Source: Undaria pinnatifida
Taxonomy: Eukaryota; Sar; Phaeophyceae; Laminariales; Alariaceae
Assembly (NCBI GenBank): GCA_012845835.1
Contig: JABAKD010000012.1
Coordinates: 2,008,620 to 2,072,619 of the forward strand
Reading direction: 5' to 3'
DNA length: 64,000 bases
Part shown: one piece after another, positions 1 through 10,657 of the stretch
Layout of the letters: each line of letters opens with the position of its first letter
Numbering within the stretch: position 1 is the first letter of the stretch
The notes under the pieces: model-generated
Database searches by the model: none
What the model saw: the letters and a program-made list of their open reading frames with translations, nothing else
What the model was told of the DNA's origin: nothing
Translations under genes and position numbers: made by a program

Positions 1-1440
1 CGCCTTTGGAATCCACAATATAATCATGAACTACTCTGCGCCAAGTAGAAACGCCTAAAGTTCTTTAGTTCCTGATATAGAGTCAGTCACTCGTACGAGT
101 GGCCCAACCCCATTAGCAATAATGCCCCCCCTCCCCATCATAGCCTTGCCCCCAACCGACATCAACTTGTACGCGGTTAGGGTCGTCGATCGTAGCAAGC
201 GTCTTGTCCGTAGAGACACCCCACGCTAGGGGTGCAGCATATTCTATGAACTTTCTGAGCTCCCAACATAAAGCTAGCCCAACATCAACATCAACATCAA
301 ACCCGAGACATGATCTCGATGGCATTCGTTCGCGTAGCCCGACCAAGCTTCTCTTCCCACCCATCCCACGGTGAAGGTTGCAGTTGTTGGATTAACTAAT
401 ATTTACATGTCTCGATTGAGCCCGTCAAGTGAGAGACTACCCGTGGGTCAGTCATTAATCAAGTCATTTCACGAGTGATTATATATATATATATATATAT
501 GTTGTTCTTTTACTAAGGCATAGAAGCCTGGTCGGGTTGTGCGAACAAATGCCTTCCAAGTCACCTATCGGGCGAAATATTAAGCTCCTCATGTGAGGAC
601 CTCAAGGACGTTCTGCTTTAACCCCTACCGTGGGATGGCTCGAAACGTATTGGACTAACCGATGGTAGCTCAATTACGGAGCACAACGGCCGAGGTATAC
701 CTCTCTTTGTCAAAAAACAAATACAACGTCTCTACAGCACGATAGAGGGATCATTCTATAGAGGATTCGCTTCGGGTTAGTGCCCGGAGAACTAGAGTGC
801 CGCGTTTGCTTGGAAAACCTACACGCCTGGTGCATTTAATATTATACATGTATGTGGTACCTGTATACGGAGTATATACGAAGCAGCATTTGACCCCTTT
901 TGGTACTTGAGAGAAGGATACAAACTCGAAAGGAAGTGATGATTTCAGCATCGACCACACAACACACCCCGGGCTTCTGGGGGTAGAGACGGTGTGTCCG
1001 ATAGACACCATGTCACGGGGTATCACAGTCTACTACATGTGTGTAGTATGGCAAAACCCAAAAACGTTGTCCGTCTACTGTATGTAGGGAGCAGCATTTT
1101 TATCCAAAGCTTTTCCTGAACGATGACGTGTTCCCTGATATAAACGCGTCGGGATATGATTATCGTTTTTGCAACATCTACACACTTTGCGCGCCCACTC
1201 TCTAGGGCTGTGGGATTGGCCATCGGGTTGTCCTTCTTTCTTTTCAAAACGAAGGTTTGGGGGTGGTGTATGTTAAATCACTTCCTCAAGCGAGGACCCA
1301 ACAGAAAACAACTAAAAAGCGTTGCACTTCCACCTACCGTGTCGCAAGTGTCACAAAGATTTCGTAAGATTGCAACACCAACCGATGTTGTATTTTTCCG
1401 TGGGGTGTCCATATATGAATGGGCACCCAAACGAGCAACT
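1..1440. other. Non-coding stretch, no gene recognised
   Basis: Short open frames occur on both strands but none has a recognisable domain, a convincing start or coding-like composition. Positions 85-103 hold an imperfect palindrome (core ACTCGTACGAGT) that resembles the ends of the palindrome-bounded repeat found near 6.2 kb and 24.3 kb, so the first ~110 bases may be the tail of a diverged copy. Positions ~478-500 are a (TA)n microsatellite. Confidence 0.5.
478..500. repeat. (TA)n microsatellite
   Basis: About 22 bases of uninterrupted alternating T and A. It is a simple sequence repeat with no attached gene. Confidence 0.9.
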
Positions 1441-1662
1441 TCCGCAAACAGAACTGCTAATATAGCCTCCATAGTAAAGGTACATGTGTTGACTAACGGC
1501 GCGTGCCAACATTTCGCGGACAGACTTGCTACTAAGGCCTCCATACTAAACGTCCACGTGTTTAACCAACGGCGCGTGCCAAATTTTGCGCGGACAAAAA
1601 AACTTTATAATAAAGCCTCCATGATAAAAGTAAATGTGTTGACCAACGGCGCGTGCCAAGAA
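1441..1662 (+). repeat. 75 bp tandem repeat, three units
   Basis: Three consecutive diverged units of about 75 bp start near 1441, 1514 and 1590. Each contains a 'GCCTCCAT..TAAA' block and ends in 'AACGGCGCGTGCCAA'. An open frame of 181 codons (1156-1701) runs through them, but the units change reading frame relative to one another and nothing in the translation is recognisable, so I read this as a minisatellite rather than a gene. Confidence 0.7.
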
Positions 1663-2005
1663 AGTAGGTGTAGCACGTTTCGACCGCGAGACGTTTTCTG
1701 AATGGCGGGCCACCGTAACAAAAACAAAACGCCGCCTATTAATAGCGCTGGATTGCGAATATAATTGAGTTAAATTGACACACGACGCCTGTATGAAAAC
1801 ACGTGCAAGCGTAGGTATGGTGAGCTCAAGCTTTACTGTTCCCCATCCGTCGGAGGACAACAAAAAAAAGGAAAAGGCCAGAGCGTCCTCTTTCGTTTTT
1901 GCGATGTGTGTTGGTTGTTTACCTGTAGTTCCATGGGAGAGTTCATCGGGTAGAACGTTTTCTTGTTTCCTCGAATCTGTATTTTGGGGTCTAATGAATA
2001 GAGGT

Positions 2006-2267
2006 GCGTCGTTCTACGGTAACCCCCCCCCGAACTTCTCTTTCAACGCAATCGGTGGTTTTGAAACCAGCCCCCTGGTCGAATATCTTGAAATACGGCG
2101 CCCCTTGCCACCCCGACGTCGTCGTTCGATATGATAGCCCTTAGCAAACAAGAAAATATAAGCATAGACATTCGTTTCATAGCACCCTTCCTTGTGTCGA
2201 GCAGCCATGAAAACGTTCGTTGAACATCTTTGCTGTTTTGGGGGGGGGCTATCGTCGAATCAGTCTG
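2006..2267 (-). mobile_element. MITE copy A (C-rich terminal inverted repeats)
   Basis: A ~260 bp non-coding element whose ends are inverted copies of each other. The left end reads GTTCTACGGTAACCCCCCCC. The right end is the reverse complement of a CAGACTGATTCGACGATAGC-type terminus followed by a C run. Three more copies lie at 4257-4504, 39078-39340 and 52448-52706. Relative to copy B this one is in the opposite orientation. Interior blocks are shared, including 'GACGTCGTCGTTCGAT' and a GTGTCGAGCAGC block. It has no transposase, so any movement would depend on an unseen DNA transposon. Confidence 0.75.
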
Positions 2268-4040
2268 CTCTTCAATTGAGCGGCATAAAAAAAGAAATTA
2301 TGCCCCCCCGGTACGCCGCAGCACGCGTCTATAGTAACTCTCGCGCGAGCTTCACTCTTGTTTTTACATTACCGATATTTTGGGGGCAAACTGTTTGAAA
2401 TTTGTATGGAATATGGTTCCCGTTGTAAACATCCGGTGTGATTGCGCGATGCCATTAATTCCTTTGTCATCCAACAATGTGCAGCGTTGCTACTGTAGTG
2501 TCAACAACCAAAAGATTATGGAACAAAACATAACGAACATACAGACCGTGAAAAAGCGCTAAACGATGTGTCCAACAACCTACATCTACGGAAATTGGCG
2601 ACAGCAGTCGTCTTTTTATTGAACAATATCTGGCGTTTCCACCCTGATTGGTCTATTTCCTTGTTGCATTCGTTGCATATGTTCCATGTGCCTTTTAACC
2701 TTCATTCACCGATAATCTGTGTATTTTTCGATTTCGGCAGGTGTCTTGGGCTTACTTCAAACATCAGCTAGACCGAGAAGAACGGGCGCATGGTGACCGC
2801 GTCATCCGTGGGGGTTCGAAAAAAGCGGAGTTAGAGGAACCCCTCATCGCCACAAGCATTAGGGTGTGAGAGGAACGCATACGATGTAGAATTGGAACTC
2901 CGGGCACCTCCTGTGGTGATTGAAGATCGCCGCAATCGCAACATGGCGGCTGCAGCATTCACTTTTCCACGGGGCATGAAAATACCGTGTCATTCTATTC
3001 GAAAACATATTAGGAAGTGCATACTAAGAAAACGGCTATGGGTGGTGTGGGGTATCGGTTCTTTAGGGCGCGGTAACCTACGTACGTCGATATTAGTTTT
3101 GTATGTATGGTATCATATTTGTACGTAGGGCTCGCGTTCCATAATAATTAACTTCGGCACATCCTCGTGAATTCCGGAAGCAGTTCAATCATCTCGCGGG
3201 GAGTCTGCCGCCAGAAGAGGCCACAACGTAACGGGGTCACTCGTGTTGTTTACCAGGTATACATTATCATAGCTTTTGATTTCCAGCTCAACTGGTAAAC
3301 GGTTTCGCCCTCACCGATCTTCTGGGCACGCCGTGGTCACAGGTGTCTTCCATGCTCCCCCCCCCCCAGAATGCCTTCCGTCGTTTTTATCGCGCATGGG
3401 GTTCAGCATTCCCGGTTTTCAGCTTTCTAAGCTTGTCGATTTGCATCCAAGTGTACTATAGACAATATACGGTTTTCGACAGGGCGTGCAGCCAGTTAAA
3501 TTGACTCCCGCTTTTTCTGATGGGCGCCCTTTTCATGTACACCAAACGCGCGGGTCCCAGTCTTGACCCGTTGTACCCGTTTTACGATAAGCGCAATATC
3601 ACACGTTCTACGATCGAGGTATATACCACTCTTTTTTTGTTGTTCTTTCCGCTTCTTAATGACGGCCTCCTCAACCCAAAATCGTCCGATGTGTCGTCGA
3701 TTTTTTCATCCTGAACCCCCCTTTGTATAGCTAGGCCGTGGGTTCGTTCGTCCGGGTCAGCTCCTAGCTTCCCTCAAAATCGGTTTATGGATGAGCTGCG
3801 GAGCTCAAGTCGAGAACATTGCAGGGAAAAAACGAAAACAACTGGTGACTGGTCATGTCACTTTGTATCGTCGCATGTGTCGCACGTTTCTAGCTAGAAT
3901 AATTTCTGAACGAAAAGAACGCCGTGACGCAATAAATACCACCATCGGAACATCATGCTGTGTTTTTGCCAGAATTGTTCGTCGGATACCTAGACCATGG
4001 TATTGTTCGTTGGGTTGTGAACTTTCAATGTTCCACGAGT
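2268..4040. other. Non-coding stretch, no gene recognised
   Basis: Small open frames only (largest 119 codons at 3791-4150, overlapping the start of a dispersed repeat). I see no domain, no splice-bordered exon and no tandem structure. A run of Cs occurs at ~3357-3367. Confidence 0.4.
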
Positions 4041-4256
4041 GCCACGATAAATGTGTACACCTTTTTTCTGAGGTTCCTCCATTTGGGAGCTTAAGACCTG
4101 TGTTGACAAAAAAAAACCGAGCCGAAGAAAACCAAACTGCTACCGGATAAAAAAAACATCCTATGGCCTATGTATACAACGAGAATCAACATGAAATAAA
4201 ACTGACCTATTTCTGACGATTTGGGGTTAAGGAGCCCCGTCGTTCAGAGACCATTT
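4041..4256 (+). repeat. Dispersed repeat family 2, left part of copy 1
   Basis: This segment aligns by eye with 6590-6775 and 25360-25555. It shares a CTGAGGTTCC block, a 'GGGAGCTTAAGACC' block, an A-rich tract, an 'ACGAGAATCA' block and the end motif GGGTTAAGGAGCCCC followed by GT.ATTCAGA.ACCATTT. It is interrupted at 4257 by MITE copy B and resumes at ~4505-4560 with the expected continuation (CAGACGAAAAATGG ... ATCGTAGCACG). The nature of the family is unknown. Confidence 0.7.
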
Positions 4257-4504
4257 GAATGATTCTACGATAGCCCCCCAAAAAACTAGTGTTTTTATTT
4301 AACGAACGTTTCGAGGGTGCTCGACACGAGGGGGTATGCTATGAAACAAACATCTTGCTACATTTTCTTGATTGCAAAGGACTGTCAAACGATGACGTCG
4401 CGGTGGCAAGAAGCACCGTATTTCAGGAGATACGGTCGGGAGCCGGTGTCGGAACCGGCGATTTCGCTAAAAGAAAGTTCGGGGGGGGCTACCGTAGTAA
4501 GACT
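4257..4504 (+). mobile_element. MITE copy B with 5 bp target duplication
   Basis: A 248 bp element with terminal inverted repeats: left GAATGATTCTACGATAGCCC, right reverse complement AGTCTTACTACGGTAGCCCC. It lies inside a family 2 repeat, and the other copies of that family show the uninterrupted sequence (ACCATTTC.GACG). CATTT is duplicated on both sides (4252-4256 and 4505-4509). This gives exact borders and is direct evidence for past transposition with a 5 bp duplication. Both-strand small open frames inside it are not conserved between copies. Confidence 0.85.
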
Positions 4505-4560
4505 CATTTCAGACGAAAAATGGTGCCGAACCTCTATCATCGTAGCACGAGTTGTTCCTC
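4505..4560 (+). repeat. Dispersed repeat family 2, right part of copy 1
   Basis: Continuation of the repeat interrupted by MITE copy B. It ends with the ATCGTAGCACG block also seen at ~6894, ~6990 and (diverged) 25583. Confidence 0.6.
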
Positions 4561-4884
4561 AATTCTTGGGTTTGTGTTATCAACGTGATTAGGTACAGAG
4601 CTTCCCGAGTGAACAGCCTTAAAAACGCCACGTGCAGCTGTACTGTAGCATGCTTCCGTTGGTGAGTTGTAGCTGTGAGGTCTAGTAGGGGTACGTCGCG
4701 GCAAAGCGGGCAATTTTGTCCCTGACGGATGGTGTAACGGGGTCACCCTTCTTGTTGTTGGTACCTTACATATATCGTTTTAGGAGCAGGGAAGTTGCTG
4801 GTGGAAACCGTGAAAGGCATAATATGCTGGCGCTTGGCGTTGGACGAACGTGAACGTCTGCAGGGTGGTATACTGGTAGCCGAA

Positions 4885-4965
4885 CGCCCCGGCGATATAG
4901 TGGTTACCCTCTAATGCTTCTATTTAAAAGCGTTGGTCCTTGAGTTCGGTTCCCACCGTGATGAG
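4885..4965 (+). other. tRNA-like relic (possible SINE head)
   Basis: A box A-like GATATAGTGGTTACC (from 4893) is followed by an anticodon-like stem (TGCTT paired with AAGCG across an 8-base loop) and a box B-like GAGTTCGGTTCCC (~4951-4963). The T-stem is mismatched, the loop is one base too long and no acceptor stem is visible. It is therefore not a functional tRNA gene; a diverged tRNA-derived promoter is the best guess. Confidence 0.3.
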
Positions 4966-5654
4966 ATATGACTTTGTTTGCGAAAAAGCCAATACGAAAA
5001 AAGGACAAACTGCTGAGAGCGCGAGCAGCGTGGGTAGGTACAATTCGACGCGAGTCGACGAGGGAAGAAAATGCTGGATTATGCTCGCGATAAAATGATG
5101 AAAATGCAGGCAGGCACCATGGTGGGGAGGGGGAGGAGAGCCCGCAATGTGACCCCAGATCTTCAGAGCTACTACTGACTGGGAGGAAGCTCGAGAGTGA
5201 TAATTGGGATGGAGAAAAAAAAATGAAAAGTTGACCGTGGTACTTGCCGTTCTCCCGTGATCGTGGATACGGTTATGTACCGCGGTTGACTGTCGTGAAT
5301 TCCGGAGGTAGCCATGCGCTCTTGCTGGAACCCGGCGCTACAGACATGGAAAAACGCAACGGGAACGCGCTTTGTTCATTCAATACGTGTCATTATATAC
5401 TCCGTAACACAAAACCGCTTTTAGCAACGGGGTTATACCAGCGGGAAAAGGTTAGAATTTAAAACCACTGTCAGTTCTTCGCGATGAGTAAGCGAACACT
5501 GAAGAACCGTCAGGTTCGCGAACCAAAACGCACCGTAATACAACTTTGTGTATGACTACTACTGTACTGACCAACTTCAGCGGGTTTTACTTTGATGAAC
5601 AAACCACCACCAAAATAACCATAGTATACTTTACAAGGCATCAATCGATTAATC

Positions 5655-5905
5655 AGGTGCAAGCACGAGCCGGCTCACGGCGTTGGCAGTCTCGATGCCA
5701 GAGGTGCCATGAGGTGGTGAAGGTGGGGAAAGGTATATAATGTATACATGCTTATCAAGTGCGGCGGAGGAGCGTCGCCCCCTCGTCACGAACGACACCA
5801 ACGGTCGATGGGAGTCACACTCGGCGTCATTATTGTCGCTAGGGGAACCATGAGTTCAGCCTCATTTCCGTAGGTGGCTTACAGTTACACTAACCACACT
5901 TAATA
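5655..5905 (+). repeat. Dispersed repeat, copy 1 of a pair
   Basis: About 250 bp matching 23185-23440 by eye. Shared blocks include 'CAGAGG.GCCATG.TGG', a 'CGGAGG.GCGT.GCC' block and the best conserved end 'GTAG.TGGCTTACAGTTACA' (~5870-5890 and ~23410-23430). Moderately diverged, with no coding content. Confidence 0.6.
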
Positions 5906-6202
5906 CACTAGTAAGGCCTTGGTACAACTCAAAGGCACCATTCCCCTTGATTTTGACGCAGTCAGTCGTGATGAGAAATAAAATTTCAACTCGAATACCA
6001 AAGACATCCCCAACATGATTACGTAACCATAATACTTGCCTCAAAAATATCAAACCCAATCCTAACCTAGATGCATACTAGCTTCCTCACACCTATTTTT
6101 AGTAATCAACATCCAGCATTCCCGGTCAGACCAATGATACGGTGTAGGAGGAATTATGTTGTTCTTACCCCCTTTTGGGCACTGTTTTGTCAGTGGCTCG
6201 GT

Positions 6203-6370
6203 GTCACTCGCGCGAGTGACCCCCCTGTTTCTTGCGGTCACAGGGTTTCAGGTGCTGTTTGGTATTCTCCACATTAATGGGAAAAGGGGTGGTTAGCTAC
6301 GCTGAAACAAAAAAATCGCCGAACAAACGTGCTTTTGTCGGTCAGGTATAGAGTCACTCGCGCGAGTAGC
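6203..6370 (+). repeat. Short repeat bounded by palindromes, copy 1
   Basis: The perfect 18 bp palindrome GTCACTCGCGCGAGTGAC (6203-6220) and a near copy at 6353-6370 bound ~130 bp. The same arrangement recurs at 24312-24474 with shared interior (CTTGCGGTC.CAGG.TTTC, then TCCACAT.AAT, then GGTTAGCTACGCTG). A diverged end may be present at 85-103. Palindromic ends on a short non-coding unit suggest a small mobile element or a repeated protein-binding site; I cannot decide which. Confidence 0.6.
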
Positions 6371-6566
6371 TTGAACCCGATAGCGAAAGTTCGGGGTGTC
6401 TCCCTGCTGTAGCCTTGTCCGTTTGTTCGGTTATCAGCTGAAAGAAATGGGAAAGGTCGTTGTACCGCACGGTAGGATTCTTCACTACCACGAGAAAAAG
6501 CTCAAGAATGAATTCTTGAAATACCATGCCCTAAAACGTAAACGAAATGCAACACTCTACAATACC

Positions 6567-7010
6567 AACGACGCGTGCTAAGATAGAGGTGCACCACTCT
6601 TTTTCTGAGGTTCCCTCAGTTTTCGAGGTTAAGACCTCGCCATAAACTGACTTGGAGAAAACCAAATCTGCTACCCCGGGTGAATAATCGCATGGCCGAG
6701 GTACACGACGAGAATCATACAAAAATGGCGCATTTCCGACGATTTTGGGTTAAGAAGCCCCCGTCATTCAGAAACCATTTTCGCCAAAAAAAGGTATACC
6801 TCCATCGTAGCACCCGTCTCTACTATTTCCGACGATTTTGGGTTAAGGAGCCCCCGTCATTCAGAAACCATTTTCGCCAAAAAAAGGTATACCTCCATCG
6901 TAGCACCCGTCTCTACTATTTCCGACGATTTTGGGTTAAGGAGCCCCGTCATTCAGGAACCATTTCGGACGCAAACTGCTATCTCTCTCGTAGCACGCCT
7001 CCAACGCTCA
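6567..7010 (+). repeat. Dispersed repeat family 2, copy 2, with 93 bp tandem block
   Basis: The first ~170 bp match the copies at 4041 and 25335. From 6733 the end of the repeat is present three times in tandem with starts at 6733, 6827 and 6920 (period 93-94 bp). Units 1 and 2 are nearly identical and unit 3 is diverged. Because the period is close to a multiple of three, a 140-codon frame (6680-7102) reads through as repeats of a FRRFWVKEPPSF peptide. I regard that as a by-product, since the other copies of the family do not keep the frame. Confidence 0.75.
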
Positions 7011-7569
7011 TACACCAACAACCAAAAGTTAGTTCTCCTTCGTTAGCGCGAGCACTCAGTGTTAGCCGTTTCGAGATGTCCGGGCTATTATTTCTAGGAT
7101 AATGCATGGGTATTGGAGAATAATTTGATACATACATGTGGGGTCAACAATTTTTTTAACTAAAACATGAGTCAGATGTTTTCCGGATAAATTTCTCGTG
7201 CCTCGCGTCGGGGCCGGGTTTTAGTTAGGGTTGGGGTTTAGAATCAGGACCTAGAGTATTGTTTTAGGCAGTTTTTGATGAATTCCTTCGCGTGAAGCTG
7301 GAAGCACACGTGAGTCGAACCAAATTCTCCGATTTCCGTACTTTTTCCTACATAATAATCCAGAATTCAGGGGTAAAGGCGGCGCCCAACACTCGAATAC
7401 CATTAATCCAAAACAATACATACCTTCGTTTTTAGCACCAACGCTCAAATACCAGACACGCGGAAAAAACAAGCATCGGTTTTTTTACCTACAAATGTTA
7501 TCTGATCGCCGGCCAAAGTGGTATATTCTATGTAGGGGTTTGATGAAAGTACTCAGATGATATTGTTGA
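7011..7569. other. Non-coding stretch, no gene recognised
   Basis: No supported gene. A short degenerate TTAGGG/TTGGGG-like stretch lies at ~7213-7235. Confidence 0.4.
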
Positions 7570-7880
7570 TCTCTACGCAGCGTAGAGAACTTACCCGTTG
7601 AGCTGGCAATAATAGTGGGATAGTGGAGTCGCCGGAATGAAGACAAGTAAAATACGTCTATATCTTACGTTGCTCCTAGCCAAGGCACATCGTGGAGAGG
7701 AGAAGAACCACTCGGTAAAAGAAGCACAACGAGGAGTGAGGGCGAAATGGCCGAAATATTTCCACCATCCCGATATACCGCTACGATGTAGCCAACCTAT
7801 CACTGAACGCCCCTTCTATACTCAACTGCAATCATATCCGTGTCATATCCAAGCATTCAATCAACAGCCTCCCTGTTTCG
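7570..7880 (+). repeat. Dispersed ~310 bp repeat, copy 1
   Basis: Matches 21215-21520 over about 310 bp with roughly 85-90% identity by eye. It begins with the inverted repeat CTCTACGCAGCGTAGAG and contains 'ACGTTGCTCCTAGCCA', a long shared block around 'CCATCCCGATATACCGCTAC' and an AT-rich tail with CATATCCAAGCAT. Small open frames occur on both strands but differ between copies. The family is unknown. Confidence 0.75.
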
Positions 7881-8428
7881 AAGATGATACGGCATGATGC
7901 TATATTATCATATCACCAGGGTAAAACGATTCAATGAAAAATACGGTCAATCAATATCTCCCCAGCAGTACTATTATTATTGTGACAAGAAAGAAAGCTT
8001 GCAGCACCATAGTACTTCGAATGGACTCCATAAATCTAGATATACAAATCAGGGACAGTATCCAACAATCAATCTTGACGAACCTAAGATCTAAGTCGTA
8101 AAATTCCGAGTCCAAAAACAAATAATTAAAAATCGAAATCCATAGACCGAAACCTCAAATCTAAAATCCAAATTTCAAAAGCCAAAAACTCAAACATCGG
8201 CCTTTTAATCAGCACTCAGCCTTCCTTATACGTTGTGAGCTCCATAGAATAGGGGTGCCAATAAGTGTGATCGGACAGCAGTATCAAAACTCACTTTCGA
8301 ATTAGACAAATGCATTGAAAAAGTAACATTTCAATAGTTCGTCGCCCTCGGGTTCAGACGTATCGAAATCGTCGAGTTTGAGACCTTTTTCCTACTTAAC
8401 GAGCCATAATCCTCTGAAGCGGTCAAGG
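7881..8428. other. A-rich non-coding stretch
   Basis: Contains short direct repeats such as 'CAAAAACAAA' and 'AAATC.AAA' around 8100-8200. No gene recognised. Confidence 0.4.
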
Positions 8429-8840
8429 GAATCCTACCCCGCACAAGCGGTACCAGTAGGGCGTGACCCCACCTTGCAGCATGGAACCTAAACGATTTGG
8501 CTCAGCTGGGTCTCATTACGGGGCTAGTTGAGAAAACCATAGACTGATTACGCAGGGATGACCCCGGATAGTTTACCGAAAACCGTTGCCGTCCCCAAGT
8601 TCCAAGAATGTCATACGTCCATCTCATAATATAATCCGTATCAAATCAAGCGAATCCTGCCCGCACGAGCGGTAACAGGTGGGCGTGACCCCTCCTTGCA
8701 GGATGAAAACTAAACGATTTGGCTCAGCTTGGTCTGATTACGGGGCTAGTTGAGAACACCATAGACTGATTACGCAGGGATGACCCCGGGTAGTTTACCG
8801 AAAACCGCTGCAGTCTCTAAGTCCCAAAAATCTCACATAT
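8429..8840 (+). repeat. Diverged tandem duplication, two units of ~215 bp
   Basis: Unit 1 (~8429-8620) and unit 2 (~8645-8840) share 'CTAAACGATTTGGCTCAGCT', 'ATTACGGGGCTAGTTGAGAA', 'CATAGACTGATTACGCAGGG' and 'TAGTTTACCGAAAACCG'. Conserved blocks are separated by variable ones. No coding frame is shared. Confidence 0.8.
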
Positions 8841-10033
8841 CATAGTTAAACAGTAGAAACAGTGAAGCTAGCGCACTAAATCATGAGATATTCTACTATT
8901 CTCCAAAATCAAATGTTCCATAATAAAATCCCGGTGGAAACGAAAATACCAACTGCAGTCTTCCAGTGTACCTTCATCGGTGAATTCGTGTTCCTAGCCG
9001 CCGCACTCACTCCGGTTGCATTGTCCGTGCGTGTCTGGTTAGCAAGCCACATCAAGCATCCGACCAGCTCGCGAAAAAGACCAGTCTGTTTGAGACCTTC
9101 CTCGAGCGGGTTTGTCCAACCCGGATTTAACGCATATATCACTATTCATCGCAAACCTCTCAAAAATGTATCAAATCCCGCCATATGTCACTGTATTTCA
9201 GAGTTGACTCGACAATTGTTTGATACCGGTATAGTACAAATTCAACCGCGTGTTTCTTTCTGTTTCAGAGTACCGATAGATCAGGGCGCAAACGCCTCGC
9301 TACACGTGACGAGGTTGGTAAATCGAGGGTAAAGTTATTCCGTATGTTCATTCCCGGAAGAGCCACACGTAGTATCACAGTGCTGCAAGAGTGTTAGTCC
9401 ATGCTGCTACTTGATAAGCTACCGCGATAAAGAAATGACGATCATTTAAACTGTTTGGCAACCTTGACTAAATCTCGTATAAAATACGATACGGTATCCG
9501 GTAAACTACATTACAAACGCAGGAATGAATGTTGACAGTTTTCGTCTGCACTCAAAACGCTCGTATACTACGTACATATAATGTTTGAGCACCAAACTGT
9601 GGATTATAAGAACCTTATTATCTACCCCATCCCCCCTGCTCATTATTGTTGGTCCAGTATACAGCAGATACCGCTTAATAAAACACTCTGCACACGCGCA
9701 TGATAAGGGCGGGGGAAGTTGAGGGAGCGATCTAACAAAAGGGGGTTCGAACATAATCAAAATCTTATAATCAATCGGCGTCAAGCAAAACATGTCAGAC
9801 TACAATATCATATTCAGAACACAGTAATAGACATAACCGGGACGAGATCATGGTGGAATATTCAGTTTAACGAAAAGAACACATCCCGATATTTCAACTA
9901 CACATTGCATCATAACACGTGAGTAATGCTATATTTCCTCACTACCGTTTTTTTCATTTCATGTACCGCACTATGCGAGATCGCTGTTGAGGTTGACAAC
10001 CAGCTATGCTGGAAGCAGCCCGCGTTGTATAAG
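8841..10033. other. Non-coding stretch, no gene recognised
   Basis: The largest frame (8883-9332, plus, 149 codons) has no recognisable domain and no neighbouring exon signals. I do not support a gene here. Confidence 0.35.
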
Positions 10034-10080
10034 ACCAAGGACTTGATTATGCGAGTTAATGTGAGAACAACAACAACAAG
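10034..10080 (+). mobile_element. Short 5'-truncated (AAC)n retroposon copy
   Basis: Only the last ~45 bp of the retroposon are present: ACTTGATTATGCGAGTTAAT, then GTGAGAACAACAACAACAA. The identical 3' end occurs at 10601-10657 and 41676-41714. Severe 5' truncation with a constant 3' end is the signature of target-primed reverse transcription. Confidence 0.75.
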
Positions 10081-10139
10081 ACATCCAAACTGCAAAATAT
10101 GTGACGGAATCTCTCGTGCGTACCCGAAACGAAATACTA

Positions 10140-10315
10140 CTTCTCCTCTTCTTTTCTATTTGCTTTCTTGTCTTGTCTTTTCTTGCTTTTCTTGTCTTTT
10201 TCTTCTCTTTGCTTGACTTTTTCGTTTTGTTGTTTCGTTTTTCTTCTCTTTTATATTCTTTCCTTTATCTTCTTTTCTTTTCTTTGTTTCTTTTTCTCCA
10301 ATTGACTTACGCCTG
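10140..10315 (+). repeat. Polypyrimidine tract (T/C-rich)
   Basis: About 170 bases almost purely T and C on the plus strand. The second half (~10245-10310) is part of the adjacent retroposon, since the copy at 40620-41032 has the complementary A/G-rich tract at its far end. The opposite strand translates to Lys/Glu/Arg-rich peptide without meaning. Confidence 0.8.
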
Positions 10316-10657
10316 TCGTGCGTATGCGTAGTGATAGATACTACGTGTAATGTATACGTGGTAGTCTTCCTTGGGTGGCAATCGGAATATTTGGTTTCTC
10401 CAGGCGTGAGTAGTGAGACGTATGCACCGGCCTGGACCTGACACATCGTAGACTGACTCCCGATTTCACTTTTATATGTTCCTGCTGGAGGCATGAATTG
10501 CGTCAGCTGTGATATATGCGTGTACCACCTTGGGTTGGGTGTGTTTTTCCCTGGGGTATTCCTCAGCTCCAGAGTGACTGGAACCTGTCCTGTGACCACG
10601 GACTTGATTATGCGAGTTAATGTGAGAACAACAACAACAACAACAACAACAACAACT
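10240..10657 (+). mobile_element. (AAC)n-tailed retroposon, longest plus-strand copy
   Basis: A non-coding or decayed retroposon: pyrimidine-rich start, then ~350 bp of unique sequence and a 3' end GCGAGTTAATGTGAGAACAA running into (AAC)n. Other copies: 10034-10080 (tail only), 40620-41032 (minus) and 41455-41714 (5'-truncated, inserted into another repeat). A ~100-codon frame on the opposite strand is partly conserved with the 40.6 kb copy (VVLTLTRIIKSVVTGQ.PVTL, then PRWYTHISQLTQF), with indels. The 3' end resembles that of the LINE at 45-50 kb (both have GTGACCAC.GA and TTAATGTGA.GAACA). Confidence 0.75.

Noticed and set aside
1156-1701. 181-codon plus-strand open frame
   Set aside because: It runs through a 75 bp tandem repeat whose units shift frame, and the translation has no recognisable domain.
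4885-4965. Functional tRNA gene
   Set aside because: T-stem mismatched, anticodon loop too long, no acceptor stem.
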